Shown: one piece after another, positions 36,784 to 47,068 of the stretch
How positions within the stretch are numbered: the first letter of the stretch is position 1
Layout: the number at the start of each line of letters is the position of its first letter
NCBI RefSeq assembly: GCF_028912405.1
Contig: NZ_JAKELO010000002.1
Coordinates: 1,249,276-1,313,275, forward strand
From: Methanogenium marinum
GTDB lineage: Archaea; Halobacteriota; Methanomicrobia; Methanomicrobiales; Methanomicrobiaceae
DNA: 64,000 nucleotides
Direction: 5' to 3'
The notes under the pieces: generated by a model
What the model was told of the DNA's origin: nothing
The model's input: the letters and a program-made list of their open reading frames with translations, nothing else
The model's database searches: none
Translations under genes and position numbers: made by a program

Positions 36784-36855
36784 CAAGATAATAAAGGTAC
36801 TAGTAGCCGGATAGATACCCCTCCAGAACATCCATTTCGAACGCCCAAATTTTTG

Positions 36856-37761
36856 TTAATCCTCTCCATTATACTCTGTCTTCTGCAGTGCCTGGCGGAC
36901 ACAATCACGGACTTCTGCAGCAAAACCCGGCACCCGCCGTATGTCACGTTTCGTATCCATCCCATCCGCCCATACCGATCCGGTCAATGGAATACCCGCA
37001 GTTGCAAAAAACGCCGTTGCAATATCACGCAGGGGTCTGAAATTTGCATCGCCTTCCCTGCCACAGACACCAAAAAAAAGCCCTGCCTGAGATTTAGTAT
37101 CATCTTCACCCATAAGGTTCCGATGTGCATGGTATGCCTGAAACCGATCAATGAGGACTTTCAGGGCACCGGGGACACTGCAGGAATATACCGGAGCACA
37201 GACAACAAGCACCCCGCAGCGCTGCACCAGTGCAAATACCTCATCCATATCATCAGAAAATGTGCAGAAACCAGTATTATAGCACTGGTAGCACCCGATA
37301 CAGGGATGGATATTCATATCATCCGGGTAAATGACCTGCACCGTTCCCCCCAATCGAACCACCTCTGATGCAGCCCACCGTGCTACCTGCCCGGAATTAC
37401 CGTCCGGGCGGGGACTTCCCTGGATGATTACCACATCTACTGCCTCTGCTGCAGGGAGACAGCGGGGATGCAGACGGCGGAAATATTCTACCATGTCAAT
37501 CGGATGGTCTGCAAACTCCTCCACCCATTCATCTGCCTGTTTTATTGCAGCAGATTTTGCATCCAGACCCATTGCTGGCGTATACTCATAGGTATTGGTG
37601 AAAAACTGCGTCACGGGATGGCCCAATGCATCACTGACCCGCACCCCATATCGTTCCATACCAGGATAGAGATGGGTATAATCCCCACAGACAAGCGTAA
37701 CAAAAAAGTCTCCCTGTGCCGTCTGCACCACGCGTTTTTCCAGTCTTGTCTCCGGAATCAT
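36856..37761 (-). CDS. Flavodoxin-like NAD(P)H-dependent oxidoreductase with N-terminal extension
   Basis: About 301 residues. The C-terminal two thirds are a flavodoxin-like FMN domain: IQGSPRPDGNSGQVA, PCIGCYQCYNTG (Cys-rich, as in iron-sulfur flavoproteins) and APVYSCSVPGALK. The N-terminal 110 residues form a separate domain with no motif I recognise. The start is uncertain: Met 37761, GTG 37791 and Met 37812 are all open; GGAGAGG directly abuts the GTG. Confidence 0.78.
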   Translation of the reverse strand: MIPETRLEKRVVQTAQGDFFVTLVCGDYTHLYPGMERYGVRVSDALGHPVTQFFTNTYEYTPAMGLDAKSAAIKQADEWVEEFADHPIDMVEYFRRLHPRCLPAAEAVDVVIIQGSPRPDGNSGQVARWAASEVVRLGGTVQVIYPDDMNIHPCIGCYQCYNTGFCTFSDDMDEVFALVQRCGVLVVCAPVYSCSVPGALKVLIDRFQAYHAHRNLMGEDDTKSQAGLFFGVCGREGDANFRPLRDIATAFFATAGIPLTGSVWADGMDTKRDIRRVPGFAAEVRDCVRQALQKTEYNGED

Positions 37762-37837
37762 GTCTGGCCCTGAACCTTTTTTTACCGTCACCCTCTCCAA
37801 AAAAACCACCATTCTGATATCAGGGAAAGAGAACCAT

Positions 37838-39187
37838 TCACTGCGATAGGGAAGGGACATAACGCCAGGCATTTGCCGGAATATGAATGGAGAAACAGGC
37901 CCCCTCGCCTTCTTTCCCTACCTCTGTTATTGGGCACCCGGTGATGCTCAGCACTTCACGGATTAAAAAGAGGCCAAGGCCGGTATTTGACCCGAAACCC
38001 CGTTCAAAGATCCGTTCCTTCTGGCTTTCCGGAACCCCAACACCATTATCCTCGACAGTGAGATTACCTGAACCGTCCGGCTCTTCGGTGAAGCTGACAT
38101 GAATTTCTGTGACGGTTTCTCCGTGCCGAACCGCATTGTCAAAGAGATTGTAAAAGACCTTCACAAACATTCTATCGGCAAAGACCTCCAGCATTCCTAC
38201 GTTACACGATATCTGAATCACACTGCTGTCAACGGCATCGGCACTCTCTCCACAGACAACATCCACCACCTGCCACAGGGGTGCTTCAACACCAAGATCC
38301 TGATAATCCTGGGTGAATAAAATCTGCCGGTAAATTCGTCTGGTCGCCTCAACAATTTTGTCGATATACCCATGGCCAGGGGCGCCATCAGGCGTTTCAT
38401 CCTCAAGCAGTTCAGAGTACGAGAGAAGCACCTGCACCTGGTTCAGGATATCATGCCGGGTTAAAGAGGACAGGACATTCAGTTTCTTGTTTGCCTTTCG
38501 TAGTGGGGCGATATCACGACCAATCGTAATCGACCCGGACAAGGTCCCGTCCCTGGCGAAGTAGGCATGTACATTCCACTGAATAACATGCTCATCCCCG
38601 CCACTATCAGCAATTACTGACTCAATCATTCCGGCAGGGTGCACGGGGCTGAGAGAGCGTATAAATTCCTCCATTCCCGCCACACTATCCCCGAAGAATA
38701 CAGGAAGATATGATGTTCCGGTAAGTGCGTCAGGCGTAGTGCCCGCAAGGCTGCAATAGGCATCGTTCACATATGCAACCGTACCTGCCCCGGTCATCCA
38801 GAGCAGGGGATCACCCACACTGCCAACCAGGCGGGAGAAACGACGTTCTTCACGTTGCACCTCTGACGAAAGATCCGAGACGAGGAGGCTAACGATGACA
38901 AAAAGCACCGCACTCCCGCCGGCCGTAAAAAATACCAGGGGGTTGCTGTCAAATCCTGCCATGAGAAGAAGATAGACAATACCGATACCGACTGCAAAGA
39001 CAGGGAATCTCCGGTGAAACCAGTACGCCTCCAGGATGATCGGGATAAAGAAGAGATAAACCAGCAGAATCGTAAATCCAACGGAGATGCCTGCGGTTAC
39101 CACCACAAATGAAAGGAGCGTCAGGCAGGCAATAACAAATAATTTCAGTGCCCTTTGAGAATCCTGACCAATTCCCATCACATCCAT
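37838..39187 (-). CDS. PAS sensor histidine kinase
   Basis: 449 residues. Three or four N-terminal membrane helices (to about residue 105), one PAS domain (115-225), then a kinase core with phospho-acceptor SLTRHDILNQVQVLL, N box (VKVFYNLFDNAVRHG), G1 (DNGVGVP) and G2 (GFGSNTGLGLFLIRE). No receiver domain is attached or adjacent. Its kinase core is nearly the same as that of the next gene, so the pair arose by duplication. Confidence 0.9.
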   Translation of the reverse strand: MDVMGIGQDSQRALKLFVIACLTLLSFVVVTAGISVGFTILLVYLFFIPIILEAYWFHRRFPVFAVGIGIVYLLLMAGFDSNPLVFFTAGGSAVLFVIVSLLVSDLSSEVQREERRFSRLVGSVGDPLLWMTGAGTVAYVNDAYCSLAGTTPDALTGTSYLPVFFGDSVAGMEEFIRSLSPVHPAGMIESVIADSGGDEHVIQWNVHAYFARDGTLSGSITIGRDIAPLRKANKKLNVLSSLTRHDILNQVQVLLSYSELLEDETPDGAPGHGYIDKIVEATRRIYRQILFTQDYQDLGVEAPLWQVVDVVCGESADAVDSSVIQISCNVGMLEVFADRMFVKVFYNLFDNAVRHGETVTEIHVSFTEEPDGSGNLTVEDNGVGVPESQKERIFERGFGSNTGLGLFLIREVLSITGCPITEVGKEGEGACFSIHIPANAWRYVPSLSQ

Positions 39188-39274
39188 AGCAGATTTTCAG
39201 AGATACTGAAATATATAGGTGCCGAAGTGGTGCCACTGCCAGGCATACAGGAAAAAATGAACCGCTTCCCACAA

Positions 39275-41500
39275 TCAGGGAGGCCCATAGCGCCAGGTGC
39301 CGGCCGGAATATGAATGGAGAAATGGGCGCCCTCCCCTTCCGTTCCCGTCTCTGTGATGGATATACCTGTGATGCCCAGCACTTCACGGATGATAAAGAG
39401 ACCAAGACCGGTATTTGAGCCAAAACCCCGGTCAAAAATCCGCTCCTTCTTATCATTTCCCACACCCACACCATTGTCAACGACAGAGAGAAGGCCGGAA
39501 CCGTCCGGCTCTTCATTGAAAGTTATATTTATTTCTGTGACCCTTTCCCCATGCCGTACGGCATTGTCAAAGAGATTGTAGAATACCTTCACAAACATCG
39601 TGTCGGCATATATTTCCAGTGATCCCGTCCCACAGGAAACATCAATATCATTTCGATCAACGGCATCGGCACCCTCTGCACAGACAAACGTCACTTCCTG
39701 CCACAGCGGCGCCTTTACCCCCATATCCTGATAATCACGGGTAAACGAAATCTGCCGATAAATCCGGCGGGTAGCTTCGAGTAGTTTTCCGATATACTCA
39801 TGGCCAGGGTCATCTTCCTGCGTTGTCTCATCAAGGAGTTCAGAGTATGAGAGCAGTACCTGAACCTGATTCAGGATATCATGCCGGGTCAGAGAGGAGA
39901 GGATATTCAGTTTTTTATTCGCTTCCCGCAGTGCCATCCGGAAACGATGCATCTCAGTGATGTCCATGAATGAAATCACAATATTCACCGGTTCTCCACG
40001 GATGTCTGAAATGACCGTGGCCGAGACTAACAGATTAGTCGAACGCCCATCTGGCATTGTTCCGTGTTGTTCCCCAAACCAGCTCCCGGTTTCTATGATT
40101 TCATGAAAGACAGAATCACCCTGCGCCCATATCTCACTCATCTCAAGGATGGAACGTCCCACCAGTGCGGTCTCATCATGTCCGGTCATCTCTGTGAAAG
40201 CCGCATTTGCATAATGCAAGGTGCCATCCATCGAAAGCAGGGCAATACCGTCCTGTGTCGCCTCAATGGCTGCATTCTTCAGGTGGAGGTCGCGCTCTGC
40301 CTCACGGATATCAGTGACATCCTCACCAGAACTCAGGGTTCCGGTGATCATCCCTTCAGCATTGCGTATCACCACATTATGCCAGAGGATTCTCCGGTAT
40401 TCGCCACCCTTTGTGAGGACCAGGTTCTCGGCAATCTCATCACCGGGCTGGATATCTTCTGCTATCAAATTTCCAAGACGATTACTCACCTCATTTCGTA
40501 TAGGGGACGGCAGGAATGTTGCATACCAGTTCTTCCCGATAATCTCCTCTGCCGGATACCCCAGAATATCCGCCCCTTTCCGATTTATGAGCTTCAAATC
40601 ACCATTCCTGTCAATGACAATGAACATGGCCGGCGCGATATCCAGATACCGCTGAAAGCGGTCGCGCTCTTTTCTGACTTCCGCTTCACTTTGCCGAAGT
40701 TCACGAAATACTGTCTCATATGGACGCTGGAACGAAGAAACCACAAGTGCCTGGTAAATCAGTGCAAATGATGCCACCTTAAAGAGATGACCAGCAAGAT
40801 TTGAGAATCCATAGACATTGACATAGAAGGTGAATGCCAGTTCGGCACATATGGTACAGATGATTGATGCAACAACCAGCCAGAATATGTCCTCTTCGAA
40901 GTGATCACGGCGCCGCCAGAGCAGGAAAGCACCCAAAAGAAGGAGAATGCAGATGAGGTATTCACTCACTACCTTGAAGAGGGTGAGTCCTGACCCCTCT
41001 ATATAGCAGGCAGGAAAGAGTCCGGGCACAAAGACAGCAATGACGAGCATGACTGTCACCACTGCATAAATGCCCAACACCCGGTATGGTTTCATAGCCC
41101 TGCCAAACATCAGGGGTGCAATGACAAGGGTAACTGCTTCCATGTACCGGGCAATAATCCAGAGTTGGGTCGGGAGATCTGCATCATATCCGATGAAGAT
41201 ATTCATCCCGGAATAGGCAAGCGTATGGATGAAATCAATGCCACCAATAAAAAGATAGGCAATCCCCAGCATGAGAAGATAGTTATTCTCAAGATACCGG
41301 CGGGTATTCCATGCAATGATGAAGATTGCCCCTGCGATGAGAATGGAGAACATCTCAGTGATGACATGAAAAAGAAGAAAGCTGTAAAGAGAGGTGAGCG
41401 CCGCCCCCGCAAGGATCAGAATAAGAATAACAAAAAATATCCGGTTTTTAGAGATTACCCCCGCCGGGGTTCCCAAAACCTGTTCCCCTGACATATTCAT
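39275..41500 (-). CDS. MASE3-PAS-PAS sensor histidine kinase
   Basis: 741 residues. An N-terminal MASE3 membrane sensor (about 1-240; LLMLGIAYLFIGGIDFIHTL is its signature) is followed by two PAS domains (about 270-510). The kinase core has SLTRHDILNQVQVLL, an N box, GVGVGNDKKERIF and GFGSNTGLGLFIIRE. It precedes the paralogous kinase by 87 bp. MASE3 ligands are unknown. Confidence 0.92.
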   Translation of the reverse strand: MNMSGEQVLGTPAGVISKNRIFFVILILILAGAALTSLYSFLLFHVITEMFSILIAGAIFIIAWNTRRYLENNYLLMLGIAYLFIGGIDFIHTLAYSGMNIFIGYDADLPTQLWIIARYMEAVTLVIAPLMFGRAMKPYRVLGIYAVVTVMLVIAVFVPGLFPACYIEGSGLTLFKVVSEYLICILLLLGAFLLWRRRDHFEEDIFWLVVASIICTICAELAFTFYVNVYGFSNLAGHLFKVASFALIYQALVVSSFQRPYETVFRELRQSEAEVRKERDRFQRYLDIAPAMFIVIDRNGDLKLINRKGADILGYPAEEIIGKNWYATFLPSPIRNEVSNRLGNLIAEDIQPGDEIAENLVLTKGGEYRRILWHNVVIRNAEGMITGTLSSGEDVTDIREAERDLHLKNAAIEATQDGIALLSMDGTLHYANAAFTEMTGHDETALVGRSILEMSEIWAQGDSVFHEIIETGSWFGEQHGTMPDGRSTNLLVSATVISDIRGEPVNIVISFMDITEMHRFRMALREANKKLNILSSLTRHDILNQVQVLLSYSELLDETTQEDDPGHEYIGKLLEATRRIYRQISFTRDYQDMGVKAPLWQEVTFVCAEGADAVDRNDIDVSCGTGSLEIYADTMFVKVFYNLFDNAVRHGERVTEINITFNEEPDGSGLLSVVDNGVGVGNDKKERIFDRGFGSNTGLGLFIIREVLGITGISITETGTEGEGAHFSIHIPAGTWRYGPP

Positions 41501-41812
41501 CTGCTCATTCTCCCTTACGAATTGCCATCATTGCCAACCGTTAGATAATAGGTAAATGGTTTCTCAGAATTAGATAATTATACCGGAACCAAAAACGGGA
41601 CTTACTCAATTATATTTGGGAAAACCTGAAACATTTTCTGGCAAAAAAGCAGGAAATCTCTTTGCATGCAGATTCCTGATATCTTCATGCACAGAGATTT
41701 TGCTTACATTCCCCCAACAAAGTAAGCTATAAATATTTCCCAAACAAGATTATTATAACACTCAATAAAAAAACCCAATATTCCATTTATTATCCAAAAT
41801 GTGGTGAATTTA
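41501..41812. other. AT-rich intergenic region
   Basis: 312 bp upstream of the MASE3 kinase. It contains several TATA-like stretches (for example near 41725 and 41783) but no gene apart from the mini-ORF that starts at 41813. Confidence 0.4.
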
Positions 41813-41896
41813 ATGCAAAAACTTATCCATTATCTCCTTGCCCTCATCCTATTGATATGCAGCATTGCATATATTATTCCGGCATTTGGCGTCTGA
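41813..41896 (+). CDS. 27-residue hydrophobic mini-protein (candidate)
   Basis: ATG preceded by GTGGTGAATTTA, a good archaeal ribosome site. The product is 27 residues, almost entirely one membrane helix (LLALILLICSIAYIIPAF). It could be a real membrane mini-protein or a leader peptide. It overlaps nothing and is convergent with the methyltransferase gene. A second such ORF lies at 49571. Confidence 0.35.
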   Translation: MQKLIHYLLALILLICSIAYIIPAFGV

Positions 41897-41947
41897 CTCC
41901 ATCGCCTGCCAAAACTCTCAACCATATAAAAAACGTCCAAAACCCTT

Positions 41948-42748
41948 TTACCGTATACGAAGATCAAAGACCCAACGGGATACACCGGGGGCCACATTAC
42001 CACACCGGCGCATACCGCCCACCACACATCCCATCCCCCGAAATTTTGCTGCGAGGATGTCAGTCTCTTCGGGAACAGCAAAGGTATAGAAATGAATGAT
42101 ACCTCCCCGGCGGACAAGGGGGATAACCTCATCAAGAACAGTATTCATTCCATATGGCGTGGGAACAATGGCACGGTCATATGCCCCCCCACAGAAGGGA
42201 AGCAACTGCATGGCGTCGCCTTCAAAGACCGTGACCACATCCTCCACTCCGTTTTCCCGAATATTCTCATTGAGAAATCCACATGCATCCGGGTTCATCT
42301 CAATGGCAGTCACCTGCGCACCCCGTTGTGCGGCGGGCACAACAAAGGGGCCGACACCGGCAAACGGCACTATTATCCGTTCACCTTCCCGGACATAGCC
42401 TGCCACACGATGACGTTCTGAGGCAAGGTGCGTGTTATAGAAGACCAATCTCACATCCAGATGATAGATACATCCATACTCACGATGAACCGTCCTGATA
42501 TCATCAGGGCCATAAATGACCACATACCCTGCCGTCCGACGGGTTCCTGCTACGGGGGCTGTCCGCAGGCAGACCGACCGTATGCTGTGGCGCTCCTCCG
42601 TCAGGCACCGTCCAATCACCTCCCCATAGGGTAGAAGGAGATCAGGCAGAGTGAGAATGGCCACATCACCTATCACATCATAGTGATCCGGCACGAGACG
42701 GGTCACATGGGGAGGAAGACGTTCTGCACAGCGGGATGAGAGTGACAT
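41948..42748 (-). CDS. Trm5-like SAM-dependent methyltransferase
   Basis: 266 residues of the Trm5/Taw2 family of tRNA-G37/wyosine enzymes. VFYNTHLASERHRVA is the family block before the SAM site (VPFAGVGPFVVPAA, then IEMNPDAC). The NPPY motif of Trm5 is altered to VPTPYG here. The N-terminal domain is short. Trm5 m1G37 activity, or Taw2-type aminocarboxypropyl transfer, are both possible. Confidence 0.8.
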   Translation of the reverse strand: MSLSSRCAERLPPHVTRLVPDHYDVIGDVAILTLPDLLLPYGEVIGRCLTEERHSIRSVCLRTAPVAGTRRTAGYVVIYGPDDIRTVHREYGCIYHLDVRLVFYNTHLASERHRVAGYVREGERIIVPFAGVGPFVVPAAQRGAQVTAIEMNPDACGFLNENIRENGVEDVVTVFEGDAMQLLPFCGGAYDRAIVPTPYGMNTVLDEVIPLVRRGGIIHFYTFAVPEETDILAAKFRGMGCVVGGMRRCGNVAPGVSRWVFDLRIR

Positions 42749-42830
42749 CAGTATCTACCCGCTTTTTCTGTGTCATTATAGGGGGACTGATAAATCACCA
42801 GATTCCTTTCTCCCACAGAACAGGGGACGC

Positions 42831-43379
42831 TCATGAAAGACCAAGGTCCTCTTTTATACCCTGCAGGGCGGCAACCGAAAGGGCATAGTATTCAGGCAGT
42901 TCGATATATGACTCTATTTTTCTGATACGCTCCCGGTTGCATCCGGCGGCAAACGCCTTATCCTTAACCTTCTTTTTGACCGTTTTTGCGGTGACATCAG
43001 TCACAGAACCGCCTTTCACCATGGCACAGGCAATTACAAGGCCGGATATGTTGTCTGCGGCCGTGAGGGCAACATCCACCGGGGTATCGGTGTCGCCGTA
43101 CTTCATAAAATTGTGCCGGCGAACCGGGCCTGCCACCTCTTCTCCCAGCCCTGCGGTAATGAGCATCCGGGCACCCACATCACCGTGGCGTTCCATGTCC
43201 TCGCCCACCTCTTCATAATCAATATCATGCAGAATACCGATGACTTCCCAAAGATCAGCATCTTCGCCCATCGCTTCGGCCGTTGCACGCATAATGGCGG
43301 CGGTTGCACGACAGTGACCAATGAGGCTCTCCTTTGCCACATGTTCCTGCAGGAGCACAATAGCATCATATCTCTCCAT
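42831..43379 (-). CDS. HD-domain phosphohydrolase
   Basis: 182 residues. Metal ligands GHCRATA, ILHDIDYEE (the HD pair), GDVGARML and RRHNF are in order. HD proteins cleave phosphoester bonds; the substrate is unknown. No ribosome site precedes the start, and a GTTTTATCC TATA-like element lies about 27 bp upstream, so it may be leaderless. It is divergent from the arginine operon. Confidence 0.8.
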   Translation of the reverse strand: MERYDAIVLLQEHVAKESLIGHCRATAAIMRATAEAMGEDADLWEVIGILHDIDYEEVGEDMERHGDVGARMLITAGLGEEVAGPVRRHNFMKYGDTDTPVDVALTAADNISGLVIACAMVKGGSVTDVTAKTVKKKVKDKAFAAGCNRERIRKIESYIELPEYYALSVAALQGIKEDLGLS

Positions 43380-43565
43380 GAAAAAAAGATGTCTGCCAGA
43401 AGGGATAAAACCCGCCATCTGAAACGATTGGCGATGGGAGAAACCATATATAATTACAGAAGAAATTTCGCCTACCATCAAAATCCCGGTATTATCCGTA
43501 CGATTCTCTTATCCCCAAAAGAAGGGGGTAAATAGGACGGCAAACAGGACCGGAGGATATTTTTC

Positions 43566-44642
43566 ATGACGCAGATAACAGGATCTCTATCCAGACAGGC
43601 AATCACCAACATGGTCTGCCACCGGAGTTTTGTGAAACTTCTTGACTTTGAGGCAGAAGAACTGCAGACACTCCTCTCTCTTGCAGGAAAGCTCAAAGCG
43701 GCAAAAAAGAGCAAAACGGAACATAAATATCTGGAAGACCGACAGATTGCACTCATCTTTGAGAAGAGCTCTACCCGCACCCGTTGTTCGTTTGAAGTGG
43801 CGGCACGGGATCAGGGAGCTCACGTCACCTATCTTGGTCCGGAAGGTTCACAGATTGGCCACAAAGAGTCCATCAAAGACACAGCCCGTGTCCTTGGACG
43901 CCTCTATGACGCAATAGAATTCCGCGGATACTCACAGGAGAGTGTAGAGATACTCGCAGCATATGCCGGAGTGCCGATATATAATGGTCTGACAGACGAA
44001 TTTCACCCAACCCAGATCCTCGCTGACGTCCTCACGATGACCGAACAAACCGGCCGCACACCGGAAAAAATCTCCTTTTGCTATATGGGCGACGGGCGCA
44101 ACAATATGGGCAACTCACTGATGGTCGGTGCGGTAAAACTGGGCATGGACATCCGCATCTGCGGCCCTGACTCACTCTGGCCTGACGAGGGACTCATCGC
44201 TACCTGCCAGGATATAGCAGCCCGGACCGGGGCCTCACTAACCCTCACAGAATCTGTTGCAGAGGCTGTTTTACAGGTGGATTTCATCTATACCGATGTC
44301 TGGGTCTCAATGGGAGAACCCAAAGAAGTGTGGAACGAACGCATCAAACTACTTTTGCCCTATCAGGTGACAATGGATGTCATACGGGCCACTGACAATC
44401 CAAATGTACGCTTCATGCACTGTCTGCCCTCCTTCCACAACCGGGACACCGAGGTAAGTGAAGAACTGTTCAGTGCAACCGGCCTTTCAGAACTGGAGGT
44501 AACAGACGAAGTCTTCGAGTCACCATACTCCATCGTCTTTGACCAGGCAGAGAACCGGATGCATACCATCAAGGCCATCATGGTGGCGACACTCGTGGAT
44601 CTTCCCTGCGAAGAGATGGAACGCGGAGTAGAGAAACGATGA
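43566..44642 (+). CDS. arcB: Ornithine carbamoyltransferase (catabolic type, ArcB/ArgF)
   Basis: 358 residues. Carbamoyl-phosphate motif [15 protein letters not shown], ornithine motif [10 protein letters not shown], and [22 protein letters not shown] near the end. These are bacterial-style and close to E. coli ArgF in nearly every block. The first 16 residues are extra to the family; the start is supported by CGGAGGA 8 bases upstream. Followed by carbamate kinase (ATGA overlap) and arginine deiminase, it most likely runs citrulline to ornithine plus carbamoyl phosphate. A biosynthetic role is possible too. Confidence 0.93.
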   Translation: MTQITGSLSRQAITNMVCHRSFVKLLDFEAEELQTLLSLAGKLKAAKKSKTEHKYLEDRQIALIFEKSSTRTRCSFEVAARDQGAHVTYLGPEGSQIGHKESIKDTARVLGRLYDAIEFRGYSQESVEILAAYAGVPIYNGLTDEFHPTQILADVLTMTEQTGRTPEKISFCYMGDGRNNMGNSLMVGAVKLGMDIRICGPDSLWPDEGLIATCQDIAARTGASLTLTESVAEAVLQVDFIYTDVWVSMGEPKEVWNERIKLLLPYQVTMDVIRATDNPNVRFMHCLPSFHNRDTEVSEELFSATGLSELEVTDEVFESPYSIVFDQAENRMHTIKAIMVATLVDLPCEEMERGVEKR

Positions 44643-45595
44643 GAATCGTAATCGCCCTCGGAGGAAATGCCCTCCTTTCCCGGGGAGAACCGATGACAGC
44701 AGCAGCACAGCGGGAGAATATCCGGATAGCAGCAGAGGCGATTGCACCGGTTACCAGAGACCACGAAGTAATTCTCTCTCATGGAAACGGCCCGCAGGTG
44801 GGTCTCCTTGCTCTCCAGGCCGCAGCCGCCGAAAACGAAGGGAATGGGGAAAACGGCGTATTTCCCTTAGATGTCCTCGGCGCCGAGACGGAGGGGATGA
44901 TCGGCTACCTGATAGAACAGGAAATGGGGAACCTCCTCCCGGAAGGACAACCCCTTGCCACCCTCCTCACAATGGTGGAGGTCGATCCGGACGACCCTGC
45001 GTTCACTCATCCGACAAAGTTTGTCGGGCCCCTCTATACCCGCCGGGAAGCAGACAGACTCACAGCAGCACATGGCTGGTCATTCCGGCAGGACGGGGAA
45101 CCATGGCGGCGGGTCGTCCCTTCACCGGAACCACAGCGAATTTTTGAAATCCGCCCCATCCGCTGGTTGCTGGAACACGGAACCGTCGTCATATGCACCG
45201 GTGGCGGAGGCATTCCAACGATGTTTGCCCCGGACGGGAGACGGATTCTGACAGGCGTGGAGGCAGTCATCGATAAAGACCGTGCAAGTGCCCTCCTTGC
45301 CCAGGAGACAGAGGCAGATCTCCTCATCATGGCAACCGATGTGGACGGAGTATATGAAAAATGGGGCACACCAGATGCCCGGCGCATCGTTTCTACCTCA
45401 CCGGATGCACTCAATTCAGGGGACTTCCCCGACGGTTCAATGGGCCCGAAAGTCGAAGCAGCCTGCCGATTTGCCAATATTCCCGGAAAACGTGCCGTGA
45501 TCGGTGCACTCGCAGATATCCCTACAATGGTGGCACGAACCAGCGGAACCCAGGTATTCTTGGGAGCACAGTTTCAGACGACATCCAACAGTTAA
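44639..45595 (+). CDS. arcC: Carbamate kinase
   Basis: 318 residues. ALGGNALL at the N-terminus, SHGNGPQVG and the GGGGIP block are hallmarks of carbamate kinase, as is [13 protein letters not shown]. It makes ATP from carbamoyl phosphate and ADP in the arginine deiminase pathway. The start codon overlaps the arcB stop (ATGA). Confidence 0.95.
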   Translation: MRIVIALGGNALLSRGEPMTAAAQRENIRIAAEAIAPVTRDHEVILSHGNGPQVGLLALQAAAAENEGNGENGVFPLDVLGAETEGMIGYLIEQEMGNLLPEGQPLATLLTMVEVDPDDPAFTHPTKFVGPLYTRREADRLTAAHGWSFRQDGEPWRRVVPSPEPQRIFEIRPIRWLLEHGTVVICTGGGGIPTMFAPDGRRILTGVEAVIDKDRASALLAQETEADLLIMATDVDGVYEKWGTPDARRIVSTSPDALNSGDFPDGSMGPKVEAACRFANIPGKRAVIGALADIPTMVARTSGTQVFLGAQFQTTSNS

Positions 45596-45632
45596 GGTGA
45601 AAATACAGAATAAGAGGAAGAAGAACAAAACC

Positions 45633-46904
45633 ATGTCAGAATTTGGAGTATACTCAGAAACCGGCAGGCTGCACACCGTACTTGTCCACCGTCCAGGCGA
45701 CGAGCTCCGCCACCTCACCCCCTCAAACCGGCGGGATCTTCTCTTTGACGATGTCCTCTGGGTTGACCGTGCAGCCAGTGAACATGACGAGTTCACCCAC
45801 CTGATGAAATCAGAGGGTGTTACAGTCTGTCGCCTTGAAGACCTCCTTGAAGAGAGTATCGGCCAGAACCCGGCATGCCGCAGTGAACTGGCTGCCTCAG
45901 CACTGCAGGCAGCCGGCAGCAGCACACCACTTGCGGAGAAATTATTTGAATACCTCATCGAGAGCGAACCCGCCGCACTGGTTCACCATCTCACAGCAGG
46001 ACTCCGGCTTGCCGATCTTGCCGGGAGGGACACCCTACATCTGCAACAACAGTCTCTTGTGGCAGCCTCCTCTGATCCGGACAGTTTTATCATCCCCCCC
46101 CTCCCGAATACGATGTATACCCGAGACACTTCCTCCTGGTTTGCCGGCGGCCTCACCCTGAACCCAATGTACTGGCCGGTGAGGCGTCGGGAGACGATGA
46201 ACACCGCTGCAGTCTACCGCCACCACCCCTGCTTCATTGCAAAGGACAATCCGATCTGGTACGGAGGAGATTCTACAGATGCCGGGCATCCACCGGCGAC
46301 ACGTGAAACTACTTCCATGGAAGGAGGGGACGTGATGCATGCCGGCACAAGGACAATACTCTTCGGCATGAGCGAACGCACCGGTCCACAGGCAATCGAG
46401 ACCATTGCATCCCGGCTCTTTGCAGCAGATGCAGCGGACCGTATCATCGTCTGCCAACTCAGCCCTGATCGTGCCCATATGCACCTCGATACGGTCTTTA
46501 CCTTCCTGGATCCGGGCACGGCCACCATCTACCCCCCGGTGATCGAAAAAGCTCCTGCCTTCTCTCTTCACCCCGGAAAAGAGACGACGGACGGTATGAC
46601 ACATGTCATGGTAAAACGGGAGGTTAGTTTCACCAGAGCAGTGGCAGACGCACTCGGGGAGCGGCTTACAATCATCCCCACCGGTGGTGACCGCTATGAA
46701 GCAGAACGGGAACAATGGGACGACGGAAACAATGTGGTTGCCCTCCGACCGGGTGTCATCGTTGCCTATGCTCGCAATATCCATACCAACCGCAGTATGG
46801 AAAAAGAAGGTATCGAAGTACTGGAAATATCAGGTGCAGAACTCTGCAGGGGACGTGGCGGCACACACTGTATGACATGTCCTCTCAGACGTGATCCGGT
46901 ATAA
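45633..46904 (+). CDS. arcA: Arginine deiminase
   Basis: 423 residues, normal for the family. It turns arginine into citrulline and ammonia. [19 protein letters not shown] opens the protein; [16 protein letters not shown] and the C-terminal [12 protein letters not shown] (catalytic Cys413) are the key blocks. GAGGAAGAAG precedes the start. Expected to be co-transcribed with arcB and arcC; together they give one ATP per arginine. Confidence 0.96.
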   Translation: MSEFGVYSETGRLHTVLVHRPGDELRHLTPSNRRDLLFDDVLWVDRAASEHDEFTHLMKSEGVTVCRLEDLLEESIGQNPACRSELAASALQAAGSSTPLAEKLFEYLIESEPAALVHHLTAGLRLADLAGRDTLHLQQQSLVAASSDPDSFIIPPLPNTMYTRDTSSWFAGGLTLNPMYWPVRRRETMNTAAVYRHHPCFIAKDNPIWYGGDSTDAGHPPATRETTSMEGGDVMHAGTRTILFGMSERTGPQAIETIASRLFAADAADRIIVCQLSPDRAHMHLDTVFTFLDPGTATIYPPVIEKAPAFSLHPGKETTDGMTHVMVKREVSFTRAVADALGERLTIIPTGGDRYEAEREQWDDGNNVVALRPGVIVAYARNIHTNRSMEKEGIEVLEISGAELCRGRGGTHCMTCPLRRDPV

Positions 46905-46929
46905 CCCCACATAATTATTGTCCCTCCTG

Positions 46930-46960
46930 TCTCTCTCTCTCCCTCTCCCTCTCTCTCTCT
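46930..46960. repeat. CT-rich microsatellite
   Basis: 31 bases of uninterrupted pyrimidines, mainly (CT)n with a few CCC breaks, inside a longer near-pure C/T tract from 46921. It lies between arcA and the P5C dehydrogenase gene. A run of nine G follows at 47013-47021. Confidence 0.9.
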
Positions 46961-47068
46961 GGCAAACCATTATTTGTGCGAACAGGTATTAGGAGCGTAC
47001 AATCCTGTCTCCGGGGGGGGGCAAGGAGAATGATTCATAGGGGGAACTGGATTTTGGAAGAACAGATT

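Noticed and set aside
43566..44642. Purely biosynthetic argF
   Set aside because: A biosynthetic role cannot be excluded, but tight linkage with carbamate kinase and arginine deiminase favours the catabolic direction.
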